From: an uncultured Luminiphilus sp. | Lineage (GTDB): Bacteria; Pseudomonadota; Gammaproteobacteria; Pseudomonadales; Halieaceae | DNA length: 64,000 nucleotides | Assembly (NCBI GenBank): GCA_943787485.1 | Contig: CALSMP010000011.1 | Location: 62,001-126,000 of the forward strand | Direction of reading: 5' to 3' | The notes under the pieces: generated by a model | Told to the model about the DNA's origin: nothing | What the model saw: only the letters and a program-made list of their open reading frames with translations | Databases searched by the model: none | Made by a program: the position numbers and the translations under genes | In this document: in pieces, positions 56,670 through 64,000 of the stretch | Numbering within the stretch: the stretch's first letter is position 1 | Layout: each line of letters opens with the position of its first letter

Positions 56670-58235
56670 ATGACGAATGACCCAGAGGCCTTAGCGACTC
56701 AGAAGTACACCGATTTACCCCCCTCCCGGCTCATAGAACTTGCACTCGCCCGCAGCGAAGGGACTCTGTCCGACACCGGCGCGCTGCGCGTGGAGACGGG
56801 GCAGCGCACCGGCCGTTCACCGGCTGATCGGTTTGTTGTCCGAGAGCCCTCGTCCGAGGACGCTATTGACTGGGGATCCGTTAATAAGCCTTTTGAACCG
56901 GCTAAATTTGACGCTCTGTGGGATCGCGTTAAAGCACACGTCCTCAGCGCGGATCACTTTATTCAGCACCTGCACGTCGGTGAACACAGCGAGCATTATC
57001 TACCCGTCAAAGTCACCACAAGCACCGCGTGGCAATCGCTTTTTGCCCGTAACATGTTTATCCGACCCGCGGCTTATAACGCGCAGCATAAACCTGAATG
57101 GAAAATTCTCAACGTGCCGGATTTCGTGTGTGACCCCGAGCGCGATGGCACCCACTCTGACGCCGTGGTTATCGTGAATTTCGGTCAGCGAAAAGTGTTG
57201 ATCGCCGGCATGCGCTACGCGGGTGAAATGAAGAAATCGATGTTCTCGGTGCAAAATTTTTTGCTGCCGGAAAAAGATGTCATGCCAATGCACTGCAGTG
57301 CCAACGTCAGTGATGATGGACAAACAACGCTCTTTTTTGGCCTGTCTGGCACAGGAAAAACGACGCTTTCGGCGGATCCTGAGCGCTATTTAATTGGTGA
57401 TGACGAGCACGGCTGGTGTAAGGGAGCGGTATTTAATATCGAAGGTGGCTGCTACGCCAAGACCATCAACCTCAGCCAAAAAAATGAACCTATTATTTGG
57501 GACGCTATTCGCTTTGGCGCCATTATTGAAAACGTGGTGTTAGATGAAAACCGACACGCGAATTACGACGACACCAGCCTGACCGAAAACGGTCGGTGTT
57601 GCTATCCCCTCGAGCACGTTGACAAACGCGTCGTCGAAAACGCGGGGGGTGAGCCAAAGTGCGTCATTTTCCTAACCTGTGACGTATCCGGGGTCCTTCC
57701 CCCGATTTCTATTTTGTCCAAGGAAGCAGCGGCTTTCCATTTTCTCTCAGGCTACACCGCTCGCGTTGGGTCCACCGAAGTGGGTGCTGAAGCCGGTATT
57801 CACCCCACCTTCTCAACCTGTTTTGGCGCGCCCTTTATGCCTCGGCCAGCCGGCGACTACGCGGAGCTTCTAATGAAGCGCATCGAAGATTTTGGTAGCC
57901 AGGTCTATCTGATCAATACCGGCTGGACGGGTGGCTCCGGAGCCCCCGGCGGCAAGGGATCTCGATTTCCCATACCCGTGACCCGCGCGGTGGTGCATGC
58001 GGCACAAAGCGGTGCTCTATTAAATGCAGAGACCCGGCATATCGACACCTTGAACCTCGATTTTCCCGTGTCTATTCCGGGCGTGGATCCGTCTTATTGT
58101 GATCCAAAAGCCGGCTGGGGCGACGATGCCGCCTACGAGGAACAAGCGGCGAAACTCGCCGCGCTGTTTCAGGACAACATCAAGAAGTTTGATGTCAGCA
58201 ATGCCATTGTGGCAGCAGGCCCCAACGCCGGCTAG
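56670..58235 (+). CDS. pckA: Phosphoenolpyruvate carboxykinase (ATP)
   Basis: 521 aa. P-loop [14 protein letters not shown] at about residues 224-237, metal/substrate site '[24 protein letters not shown]' and '[13 protein letters not shown]'. It converts oxaloacetate to PEP in gluconeogenesis. ATG at 56670 gives the family N-terminus; the frame is open upstream within hslO but without homology. Follows hslO closely. Confidence 0.97.
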   Translation: MTNDPEALATQKYTDLPPSRLIELALARSEGTLSDTGALRVETGQRTGRSPADRFVVREPSSEDAIDWGSVNKPFEPAKFDALWDRVKAHVLSADHFIQHLHVGEHSEHYLPVKVTTSTAWQSLFARNMFIRPAAYNAQHKPEWKILNVPDFVCDPERDGTHSDAVVIVNFGQRKVLIAGMRYAGEMKKSMFSVQNFLLPEKDVMPMHCSANVSDDGQTTLFFGLSGTGKTTLSADPERYLIGDDEHGWCKGAVFNIEGGCYAKTINLSQKNEPIIWDAIRFGAIIENVVLDENRHANYDDTSLTENGRCCYPLEHVDKRVVENAGGEPKCVIFLTCDVSGVLPPISILSKEAAAFHFLSGYTARVGSTEVGAEAGIHPTFSTCFGAPFMPRPAGDYAELLMKRIEDFGSQVYLINTGWTGGSGAPGGKGSRFPIPVTRAVVHAAQSGALLNAETRHIDTLNLDFPVSIPGVDPSYCDPKAGWGDDAAYEEQAAKLAALFQDNIKKFDVSNAIVAAGPNAG

Positions 58236-58298
58236 GCGAGTTTCTAGCTGGCTGCCTTGCAGTAGTGGTCAATAAAGCGCTGGTGCTCGGGCAACACG

Positions 58299-61200
58299 CT
58301 ACCTCGACAGGCCAAGGATATAGTGGCGCCCGAGCTGCTTAAGTCGTCCCGCCATGGCCGCCGAATCCTCACCCACTATATATAGTGCGGGAACCAGCAC
58401 CAGCGTAACCCCCGTGGCAAAAAGCACCCCGAAGGCCAATGAGGTCACCATGGGTATCAGGAACTGCGCCTGTACGCTGGTCTCAGACATGATCGGCAAG
58501 AGGCCCACAAAGGTGGTCAGAGAGGTCAGAATGATTGGCCGAAAACGATCTTCACCTGCCTGCAGTACCGCCTCGCGCAGCGCCAAGCCCTGCCCGCGAA
58601 GGGTGTTTACCCGGTCAATCAGCACTAAGTTGTCATTCACCACGACACCCGCGCAGGCGATCACCCCCATCATGGAGAAAATACTGATCTGCCAATTAAG
58701 CAGAGCGTGGCCAAAGATCGCGCCCATGATGCCAAAGGGAATAGCAGTTAACACCAAAAAGGGCTGCCAGTAGGAGCGGAAGGCAATGGCCATCAAGCCA
58801 AAAATCATCAACATAGCGAGGGTCATGTATTTGAGCATCGCGCGTTGAAACTCAGCCTCTTCCTGCAGCTCACCATCGAGTTTCAGCTGAAGTCCCGGAT
58901 ACCGCTGCTGCCACTGGGGTAACCAATCATTAATGACTGCCGTCACCACTTCGAGAGGAGCTGCACCATCCCAGGAGACATCTGCCTCGACCTCAAGCGT
59001 CCGCATGCGATCCAGTCGCTCCAGTTTTTGATAGCCAGGCTCCACGCGATATCTCGCCACGGTCTCAAAAGGGACTTCTGTACCGGCGGGAGTACGAATA
59101 TACATATCATCAAGATTGCCAATGGAGCGCCGCTCCGACTCGGGATAGCGCACCATCACTTTGACATCTTCACGACCCCGCGGGATCCGCTGAGCCTCCG
59201 CACCATAAAAAGCCTGCCTAACCTGCCGAGCGACCTGAGCCAGCGTAATGCCCAGGGCCTCTGCCGCCGGCTTGAGCTCAAGCACTACCTCGTCGCGTGC
59301 TGAATCGAAACTGTCACTGATATCAAACACGCCGGGATAGGAAGCCAAGGCTCGACGAACGTCTGGTACCACGCCCACAAGCTCCTCCGTACTTCGAGAG
59401 GCTAAAACCAGCTTGATTGGCTTACCGGGATCTCTGATGGTGAAGTCCATCCGAATTGACTTGGCCTCCGGTACCGCGCCAACGCGCTCGCGGAAATCTT
59501 GCGCCAACTCCTCGGTATCCACTTCCTCAGACACGGTCCCAATCACCATAGTGATGCGATTGGCCTCCGCCACCGCTGACACATGGCTCACCGCGGGCGT
59601 CACCGCAAATTCCGGGCGGCTATTCCACGCGACCTTCAAGTCCTCTGCCGCAGCGATCATACGATCACGCAGCATTTCAGTCACCGCGTAGGGTCCGCCT
59701 TCAGGCATCTCGACAGTAGCGTAAACGTAATCGGAATTCACCCGGGGGAAAAAGGCGGTGCGCAACCAACCTCCGCCGTAGAGCGCAATGCTCAGGGCAA
59801 ATGCCACGAAAAATACAGCGGCGACAAGGTACTGCTGTCGCAGTGACCGTGCCAGAAAGGGGCGATAGCGGTATCGAGCGAAATTGAGTAGGCCATCGGC
59901 ACAGAGCTGCCGGTAGTGCTCCAACCGCTTCATGACGGGGTGACGGGCAGGCTTTTCGGGACCCAAGTGTGCCAAGTGCGCCGGCAGGATGAGCAAGCAC
60001 TCCACCAATGAGAAAGCCAGTGCGAGAATCACTACCACCGGAATCGCTTTCGCCGCCACGGCCCACTCACCCGGCATCATCATCATGGGGAAGAAAAACA
60101 CCATGGTACTGATCACCGCAAACATCACCGGCTTGAACACCGACGTGACGCCGAGCAGAGCACCACGCTCACCGGGCTCGCCGCGGGATTGGTGCGTATG
60201 AATTGCCTCACCCACAATAATAGCGTCGTCGACGACAATACCCAGAACGAGTAAAAAAGCGAACAGGGATACCATATTGAGGCTGATGCCGGTGTATTGC
60301 AGCACAAACAGGGTGCCAAGAAATGCCACCGCAATGCCGATGCCGACCCAGAACGCCAACTTTGGCCGCAGAAACAGCACCAACACGATGGCCACGAGTA
60401 ACAGACCGCCGATGCCATTTTTCAGCAGAGTACTTACACGACCACTAAAATCCTTGGCGGTATCGCGCCACACCGTCAGTTCAACCCCTGGTGGCAGAGT
60501 CGGCTGTCTTTCCGCAACCCATTTCTTTATCGTGCTGCTGGTTCGCAACACATCAGGTCGCGCCGTGACGTAAACATAAAGGCCCAGCGACGGACGGCCG
60601 TCAAACGTGACATCCAGATCAAGGTCGGTAAAACCATCGGTAACTCGCGCCACATCTCCCAGCAACAGTTCGGTGCCATCGCGCTTGGTCACTAGCACAA
60701 TCCGTTCAAAATCGGCGCGATCATAGGCTTGGCCACGAGTCTGCACCCGCACATCCCCTTCGCGGCTTTTAATCGCGCCCGCAGGCAAGTTCAGCGACGC
60801 ACCCTGAATCGCTGCAACGACATCGTCGAAAACGAGCCCGTAACGTCGTAGGGCTGCCTCGGAAACATCAACTGACACCTCGTAAGTTTTTGCTGTCTGC
60901 AAGTCGACTACTGAAATATAAGGCTGCCGTGCCAGCTCGTCCCGAAGAGTTTCTCCAAGCTCCTTCATCTCGTAATCGTCGAGGTTACCGGCGAGCTTGA
61001 CCACTGCCATCAAATGACGATAAGTCAACTCCGTCACCACCGGACGTTCAGCGTCCGAGGGGAAAGTATCAATGGCATCCACCCGTGTTTTGATGTCTGC
61101 GGTCAATCGCTGCACCGGATAGTCTTGCGTCGCTTCGATAAGTATGGTCCCCAGACCCTGACGCGCTATCGAACGAATCTCCTTAATCCCGGTGAGATCA

Positions 61201-61424
61201 TGGATAGCTTCCTCCACTCGTATACAGATTTGCTCTTCAACCTCTGCAGGGCCCGCGCCGGGAAACGGCATAGTCACGCTGACTTGATTGATCTCGGGGG
61301 TGGGGAAAAATTGCTTGTCGAGGCTTGGAGCAGTCATAAAGCCACCGATAATCAGCATGACCATGAGCAAGTTCGCGGCGATGGGATTGCGGATAAACCA
61401 ACTGAGGGGACTGCCCATTCTCAC
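58299..61424 (-). CDS. RND-family efflux transporter permease
   Basis: 1041 aa, twelve transmembrane helices with two large periplasmic loops. The proton-relay Asp pair is at 399-400 (LGIVVDDAIIVGEAI) and the second half has the matching 'GVVVNDNLVLIDRVNTLR'. N-terminus 'WFIRNPIAANLLMVMLII' is typical of HAE-type pumps with an MFP partner. It exports hydrophobic compounds or drugs from the periplasm/inner membrane. Its start overlaps the adaptor stop by 4 bp. No outer-membrane TolC gene is adjacent, so it must use one elsewhere. Confidence 0.95.
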   Translation of the reverse strand: MRMGSPLSWFIRNPIAANLLMVMLIIGGFMTAPSLDKQFFPTPEINQVSVTMPFPGAGPAEVEEQICIRVEEAIHDLTGIKEIRSIARQGLGTILIEATQDYPVQRLTADIKTRVDAIDTFPSDAERPVVTELTYRHLMAVVKLAGNLDDYEMKELGETLRDELARQPYISVVDLQTAKTYEVSVDVSEAALRRYGLVFDDVVAAIQGASLNLPAGAIKSREGDVRVQTRGQAYDRADFERIVLVTKRDGTELLLGDVARVTDGFTDLDLDVTFDGRPSLGLYVYVTARPDVLRTSSTIKKWVAERQPTLPPGVELTVWRDTAKDFSGRVSTLLKNGIGGLLLVAIVLVLFLRPKLAFWVGIGIAVAFLGTLFVLQYTGISLNMVSLFAFLLVLGIVVDDAIIVGEAIHTHQSRGEPGERGALLGVTSVFKPVMFAVISTMVFFFPMMMMPGEWAVAAKAIPVVVILALAFSLVECLLILPAHLAHLGPEKPARHPVMKRLEHYRQLCADGLLNFARYRYRPFLARSLRQQYLVAAVFFVAFALSIALYGGGWLRTAFFPRVNSDYVYATVEMPEGGPYAVTEMLRDRMIAAAEDLKVAWNSRPEFAVTPAVSHVSAVAEANRITMVIGTVSEEVDTEELAQDFRERVGAVPEAKSIRMDFTIRDPGKPIKLVLASRSTEELVGVVPDVRRALASYPGVFDISDSFDSARDEVVLELKPAAEALGITLAQVARQVRQAFYGAEAQRIPRGREDVKVMVRYPESERRSIGNLDDMYIRTPAGTEVPFETVARYRVEPGYQKLERLDRMRTLEVEADVSWDGAAPLEVVTAVINDWLPQWQQRYPGLQLKLDGELQEEAEFQRAMLKYMTLAMLMIFGLMAIAFRSYWQPFLVLTAIPFGIMGAIFGHALLNWQISIFSMMGVIACAGVVVNDNLVLIDRVNTLRGQGLALREAVLQAGEDRFRPIILTSLTTFVGLLPIMSETSVQAQFLIPMVTSLAFGVLFATGVTLVLVPALYIVGEDSAAMAGRLKQLGRHYILGLSR

Positions 61425-62626
61425 TGCACCCCGGACAACTGATTGACTGGCTCAACATCCACCATCAAACCCGCCATCAGGAGCGGCGTCTGTTCACCGA
61501 CCACACGCAAGTTAGCGGGCAATCCCGCCACCCACACCCACTCCTCCGTGCGTCGAATGACGTTAACCACCCGGCGCTGTAAGTGCTCGCTGTCATCAAC
61601 GATCAATAGCGAGTTATCTGACCGTAGCGCGCTGGCCGGCAGCCGAACAAGATTATCGATGGCCGGCGTCATAATGTCTGCTTGAACGAACATGCCTGGC
61701 ACCAGTGGCGGCCTGCCTGTAGGGGTCGGCGTGAAGGGTTGGTCCACCTCGGCCACGGCGTGAACAACTCGGGAGTCCCGGTCAATCACCGCATCGATTC
61801 GACGGATCTCCGCCTCCCACTGCCACCGGCGACCACCAAAATCGCTCGACAGTGTGACGGGCCGGGCTACGCCTTGCTGCCCGTGTAACGGAAGACGCAG
61901 GGCCGCCAGTTGTTTGTCGCTTAAAGGCAACCGGACTTCGACGGTATCAATACCGTAGGCCTCTCCCAGCGGTGTGCCCGGCGTTACATATTGACCGAGA
62001 TCAACATAAGTCGCCTCGATGCGTCCGGGAAACGGTACGGTAATTCGGGTTCTTTTCAGGGCGAGCTCTGCGGCAGCCATGTCGGCTTGCGCCGCGAGCA
62101 GCGCGGCTTCAGCTGCTTTCAACTGGGGTTCACGCAAGAAAAGTGCGTTAGCCTCGGGACTACCGAGCTGCCGCCATTCCCTTTTCGCTTGACGATTGCG
62201 CCCGCGCTCTTCAGCAACGCGTTGGTCTGCCGCCGCTACCTGCGACCGGGCTCGGGCAATCGCAAACTCATAGTCATCCGATTCGATCTCGAGCAAGACA
62301 GCACCCGGCTCAAAGAATGCACCTTCAACAAAATTGTCAGACACCGCCGCCACTTTACCGCCAACCTGAGCCACAACGCTGATGCGGCGTCTCGGCTCGA
62401 TGGCTCCCTGGGTATGCACAGCCAGCACGGCGCTTTTGAGCTCGGTCACAATCACCGACACCACCGGTCTGAGCGGATCCTCTTGGGGTTGGATAGAAGG
62501 CTTGGGCTTGCCCGTTAAGATCAACCACGCAAGACCCAGGCCGATTGTCAGTACCACGACCGTTATCAAGACCTGCCGTAGGGGTGAGCGTACACCCCCG
62601 GCGGTTTGTTGCGCCTGCTCAGTCAA
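61421..62626 (-). CDS. RND efflux periplasmic adaptor (MFP) subunit
   Basis: 401 aa. An N-terminal anchor helix (LRQVLITVVVLTIGLGLAWLI, residues about 16-36), a lipoyl/barrel-sandwich domain ('RRISVVAQVGGKVAAVSDNFVEG'), an alpha-helical hairpin ('QVAAADQRVAEERGRNRQAKR') and a beta-barrel ('VPFPGRIEATYVDLGQYVTPG'). It bridges the permease and outer-membrane channel. Its stop overlaps the permease start; first gene of the operon. Confidence 0.95.
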   Translation of the reverse strand: MTEQAQQTAGGVRSPLRQVLITVVVLTIGLGLAWLILTGKPKPSIQPQEDPLRPVVSVIVTELKSAVLAVHTQGAIEPRRRISVVAQVGGKVAAVSDNFVEGAFFEPGAVLLEIESDDYEFAIARARSQVAAADQRVAEERGRNRQAKREWRQLGSPEANALFLREPQLKAAEAALLAAQADMAAAELALKRTRITVPFPGRIEATYVDLGQYVTPGTPLGEAYGIDTVEVRLPLSDKQLAALRLPLHGQQGVARPVTLSSDFGGRRWQWEAEIRRIDAVIDRDSRVVHAVAEVDQPFTPTPTGRPPLVPGMFVQADIMTPAIDNLVRLPASALRSDNSLLIVDDSEHLQRRVVNVIRRTEEWVWVAGLPANLRVVGEQTPLLMAGLMVDVEPVNQLSGVQ

Positions 62627-62761
62627 GACGACTCCTATGGCCCTGCACCGCCACCGACACCTAACGGCGTATTCTGGCGGGTAGCGGGAGCTGTGTGCGA
62701 TGAAAACACGGATGTATACGGTAACGGCACCGCTTTAGACGGTTGTAATAATGCCGCGTTG

Positions 62762-62781
62762 ATTAGAAAGCATATTCTAAT
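62762..62781. promoter_or_regulatory. Inverted repeat in the divergent gap between the RND operon and the phasin gene
   Basis: Arms ATTAGAA (62762-62768) and TTCTAAT (62775-62781) with a 6-nt spacer. It lies 136 bp upstream of the adaptor start and about 80 bp upstream of the phasin start. A TTGACA starts at 62781, but no good -10 follows at the usual distance, so only an operator-like role is suggested. Confidence 0.4.
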
Positions 62782-62859
62782 TGACATGGGCACACTGGCC
62801 AACATGGACATTCACGTAGTCCACACCCCTATCAGTCAGCACCCAAGGAGAGTATGACC

Positions 62860-63369
62860 ATGGCAGAAGCAAAGACAAGCAAGAAGGCTGTCCCCGCGCG
62901 CAAGACCGTGCGCAAGAAGGTAACTGCTAAGAAGGCACCGGCAAAGAAAGCCACTGCCAAGAAAGCACCGGCTCGCAAAACCCCTGCAAAAAAAGTAGCG
63001 GCAAAGCGAAAGGCCGCTCCTCGTGCTAAAGCAGATTTGAAAGCCACGGCGATGGAGTCGGGCCGCAAAGCGTTACAAGCTGGGCTGGGTGTTTATGGCA
63101 TGGCTTACGATCAAATTCTGGAGAACCTGGAAACGGTTCAATCCCAGGTTGACGAGGCACAGGCTAAGCTCAACGACCGCCGCAAGCAGGCAGAGAAGCT
63201 TTATGACGCCCTGGTCAAGCGCGGTAAAGCCGTCGAGAAAGAAGCACTGAAGGCGTTTGAAGATCTCGAGTTGGAGGCGCTCACTGATCGCGCCGTTTTC
63301 GACGCGCAAATGGAAAAGGCCAAATCCAAATTCGATGCACTGCGTACTAAGGTCAGTAAGTTGATCTGA
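62860..63369 (+). CDS. Phasin-family protein with an N-terminal histone-H1-like tail (PhaF-like)
   Basis: 169 aa. Residues about 5-60 are Lys/Ala/Pro/Arg-rich repeats of KKAPAKK type, as in bacterial H1-like and PhaF DNA-binding domains; residues about 65-169 are an amphipathic coiled-coil phasin-like domain ('LQAGLGVYGMAYDQILENLETVQ', 'VDEAQAKLNDRRKQAEKLYDALVKRG'). PhaF of Pseudomonas has the same two parts in the opposite order. It probably coats PHA granules and ties them to DNA. AAGGAG lies 9 bp before ATG 62860 (3 bp before the ATG at 62854). A strong terminator follows. Confidence 0.85.
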   Translation: MAEAKTSKKAVPARKTVRKKVTAKKAPAKKATAKKAPARKTPAKKVAAKRKAAPRAKADLKATAMESGRKALQAGLGVYGMAYDQILENLETVQSQVDEAQAKLNDRRKQAEKLYDALVKRGKAVEKEALKAFEDLELEALTDRAVFDAQMEKAKSKFDALRTKVSKLI

Positions 63370-63392
63370 ACCATCCAAGGTCCGATTTCGCT

Positions 63393-63417
63393 GGGAGCCT
63401 CTGGGCTCCCTTTTTTT
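63393..63417 (+). terminator. Rho-independent terminator after the phasin gene
   Basis: GGGAGCC (63393-63399) and GGCTCCC (63404-63410) form a perfect 7-bp stem with a TCTG loop, followed by T7 (63411-63417). Confidence 0.93.
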
Positions 63418-63554
63418 ACCTTTAATTTTGTCGCTATCCAGAGCCCGTGGTATGGCGCGCTACTGCTTTTTTTACATGCCGCGATTGCGCAGGACGCGAC
63501 AGAGCAACTGCGCTATGCTCTCAGGCCTCTCCAACGGACGGCTATTGCGACCCA

Positions 63555-64000
63555 GTGAAAACCCGTGACCGCATTCTTCTGACCGCCTGCGACCTCTTTA
63601 ACACCCTGGGAGAGCATAACGTCGCGGCATCTGATATTGCGGCTGAAATGGATATAAGCCCAGGCAATCTCTACTATCACTTCAAGGGTAAAGACAGCAT
63701 CCATCTATCGCTGTTTGCCACGCTCCAACGAGAGATGATTGCGGTCCTCGGTCCGGCGATTCAAACTCCCGGACTCTTTGGCGAGCAAAAACAAGGGTCA
63801 GCAGTAGAGCGAAGCTGGTTATTTTTGAGTGTGGTGCTCGAACTCATGCTCGGATACCGGTATTTCTATGAAAACCCCGGAAGTTTAATGCTGCGTTTTC
63901 CAGAGATCGACCGAGGCTTCAGGCGACTGGTCCACTTGAAGCTCAGCGCTTGCGAAGTAGTGGCGGCGGAATTGGTCGCAGGTGAAGCCCCGACTGACCG
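63555..64000 (+). CDS. TetR-family regulator resembling PhaD (3' end beyond the window)
   Basis: The first 148 codons. The HTH region (TRDRILLTACDLFNTLGEHN, then DISPGNLYYHFKGKDSIH) is close to the pattern I know from Pseudomonas PhaD and related TetR proteins that begin MKTRDRIL. PhaD controls the PHA cluster there, and here the phasin gene lies just upstream, behind a terminator. Start is GTG at 63555; no in-frame ATG upstream gives the family N-terminus. The ligand-binding half continues past 64000 and cannot be judged. Confidence 0.8.
   Translation, partial: MKTRDRILLTACDLFNTLGEHNVAASDIAAEMDISPGNLYYHFKGKDSIHLSLFATLQREMIAVLGPAIQTPGLFGEQKQGSAVERSWLFLSVVLELMLGYRYFYENPGSLMLRFPEIDRGFRRLVHLKLSACEVVAAELVAGEAPTD

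Noticed and set aside
1..64000. Search for mobile elements, prophage, CRISPR arrays, toxin-antitoxin or restriction genes
   Set aside because: None of the genes I could identify belongs to these classes, and no terminal inverted repeats, integrase or regular spacer array was seen.

Overview
This 64 kb window is ordinary chromosomal DNA of a free-living, probably marine gammaproteobacterium. The gene order of its housekeeping blocks matches the Pseudomonas/Cellvibrionales pattern: aspS-ruvCAB-ybgC-tolQRAB-pal-cpoB-queE-queC-tRNA-Lys; lipB-ybeD-dacA-rlpA-mltB-rodA-mrdA-rlmH-rsfS-nadD-proA; bfd-bfr-grxD-argD-argF. Together with a sulfatase, an H1-tailed phasin and many oxidoreductases, this suggests a relative of the Halieaceae (OM60/NOR5) group. 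That placement is inference. I saw no insertion sequence, prophage, CRISPR array or toxin-antitoxin pair.

Layout. 1-4.6 kb (minus): a probable oxidative demethylation operon with two tandem PYROXD2-like flavoproteins, a GcvT-like protein and the start of a Rieske oxygenase. 4.9-8.4 kb: a small membrane protein, a class A acid phosphatase, an NTF2-like protein and a secreted sulfatase. 8.5-13.2 kb: a TetR regulator, a perfect palindromic operator and a divergent operon (ene-reductase, VOC protein, 3-alpha-HSD-like dehydrogenase, SRPBCC protein, TIM-barrel isomerase); the ene-reductase is thrown out of frame by an extra copy of an 8-bp repeat. 13.3-24.8 kb (minus): tRNA-Lys, queuosine genes, the Tol-Pal envelope system, the RuvABC Holliday-junction machinery, aspS and an fmdB-type gene. 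25-31.6 kb: an HU protein with a histone-H1-like tail, proS, a lytic transglycosylase, a LuxR-type regulator next to a glutamine-synthetase-like ligase, glutathione peroxidase and an AhpD-like protein. 31.6-43.1 kb (minus): prfC, then the lipoate/cell-elongation block (lipB to proA); mrdA (PBP2) carries three apparent single-base indels. 43.3-46.7 kb: iron storage (bfd, bfr), grxD and arginine synthesis (argD, argF). 47-51.3 kb: class I ribonucleotide reductase nrdAB behind a pair of NrdR-like boxes. 51.4-58.2 kb: a DinG-like helicase, an acyltransferase, rpsT, a PHA-system protein, hslO and pckA. 58.3-64 kb: an RND efflux pair, a phasin with an N-terminal H1-like tail, and a PhaD-like TetR gene cut by the window edge.

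Working together: mltB, rlpA, dacA, mrdA and rodA build and remodel peptidoglycan of the side wall and septum, while TolQRAB-Pal-CpoB couples outer-membrane constriction to division. bfd and bfr form an iron release/storage pair with Fur-like sites in front of both. The items most worth checking are the repeat-driven frameshift in the ene-reductase, the three indels in mrdA, the apparently leaderless bfd transcript, the paired NrdR boxes, and the phasin/HU proteins with H1-like tails.
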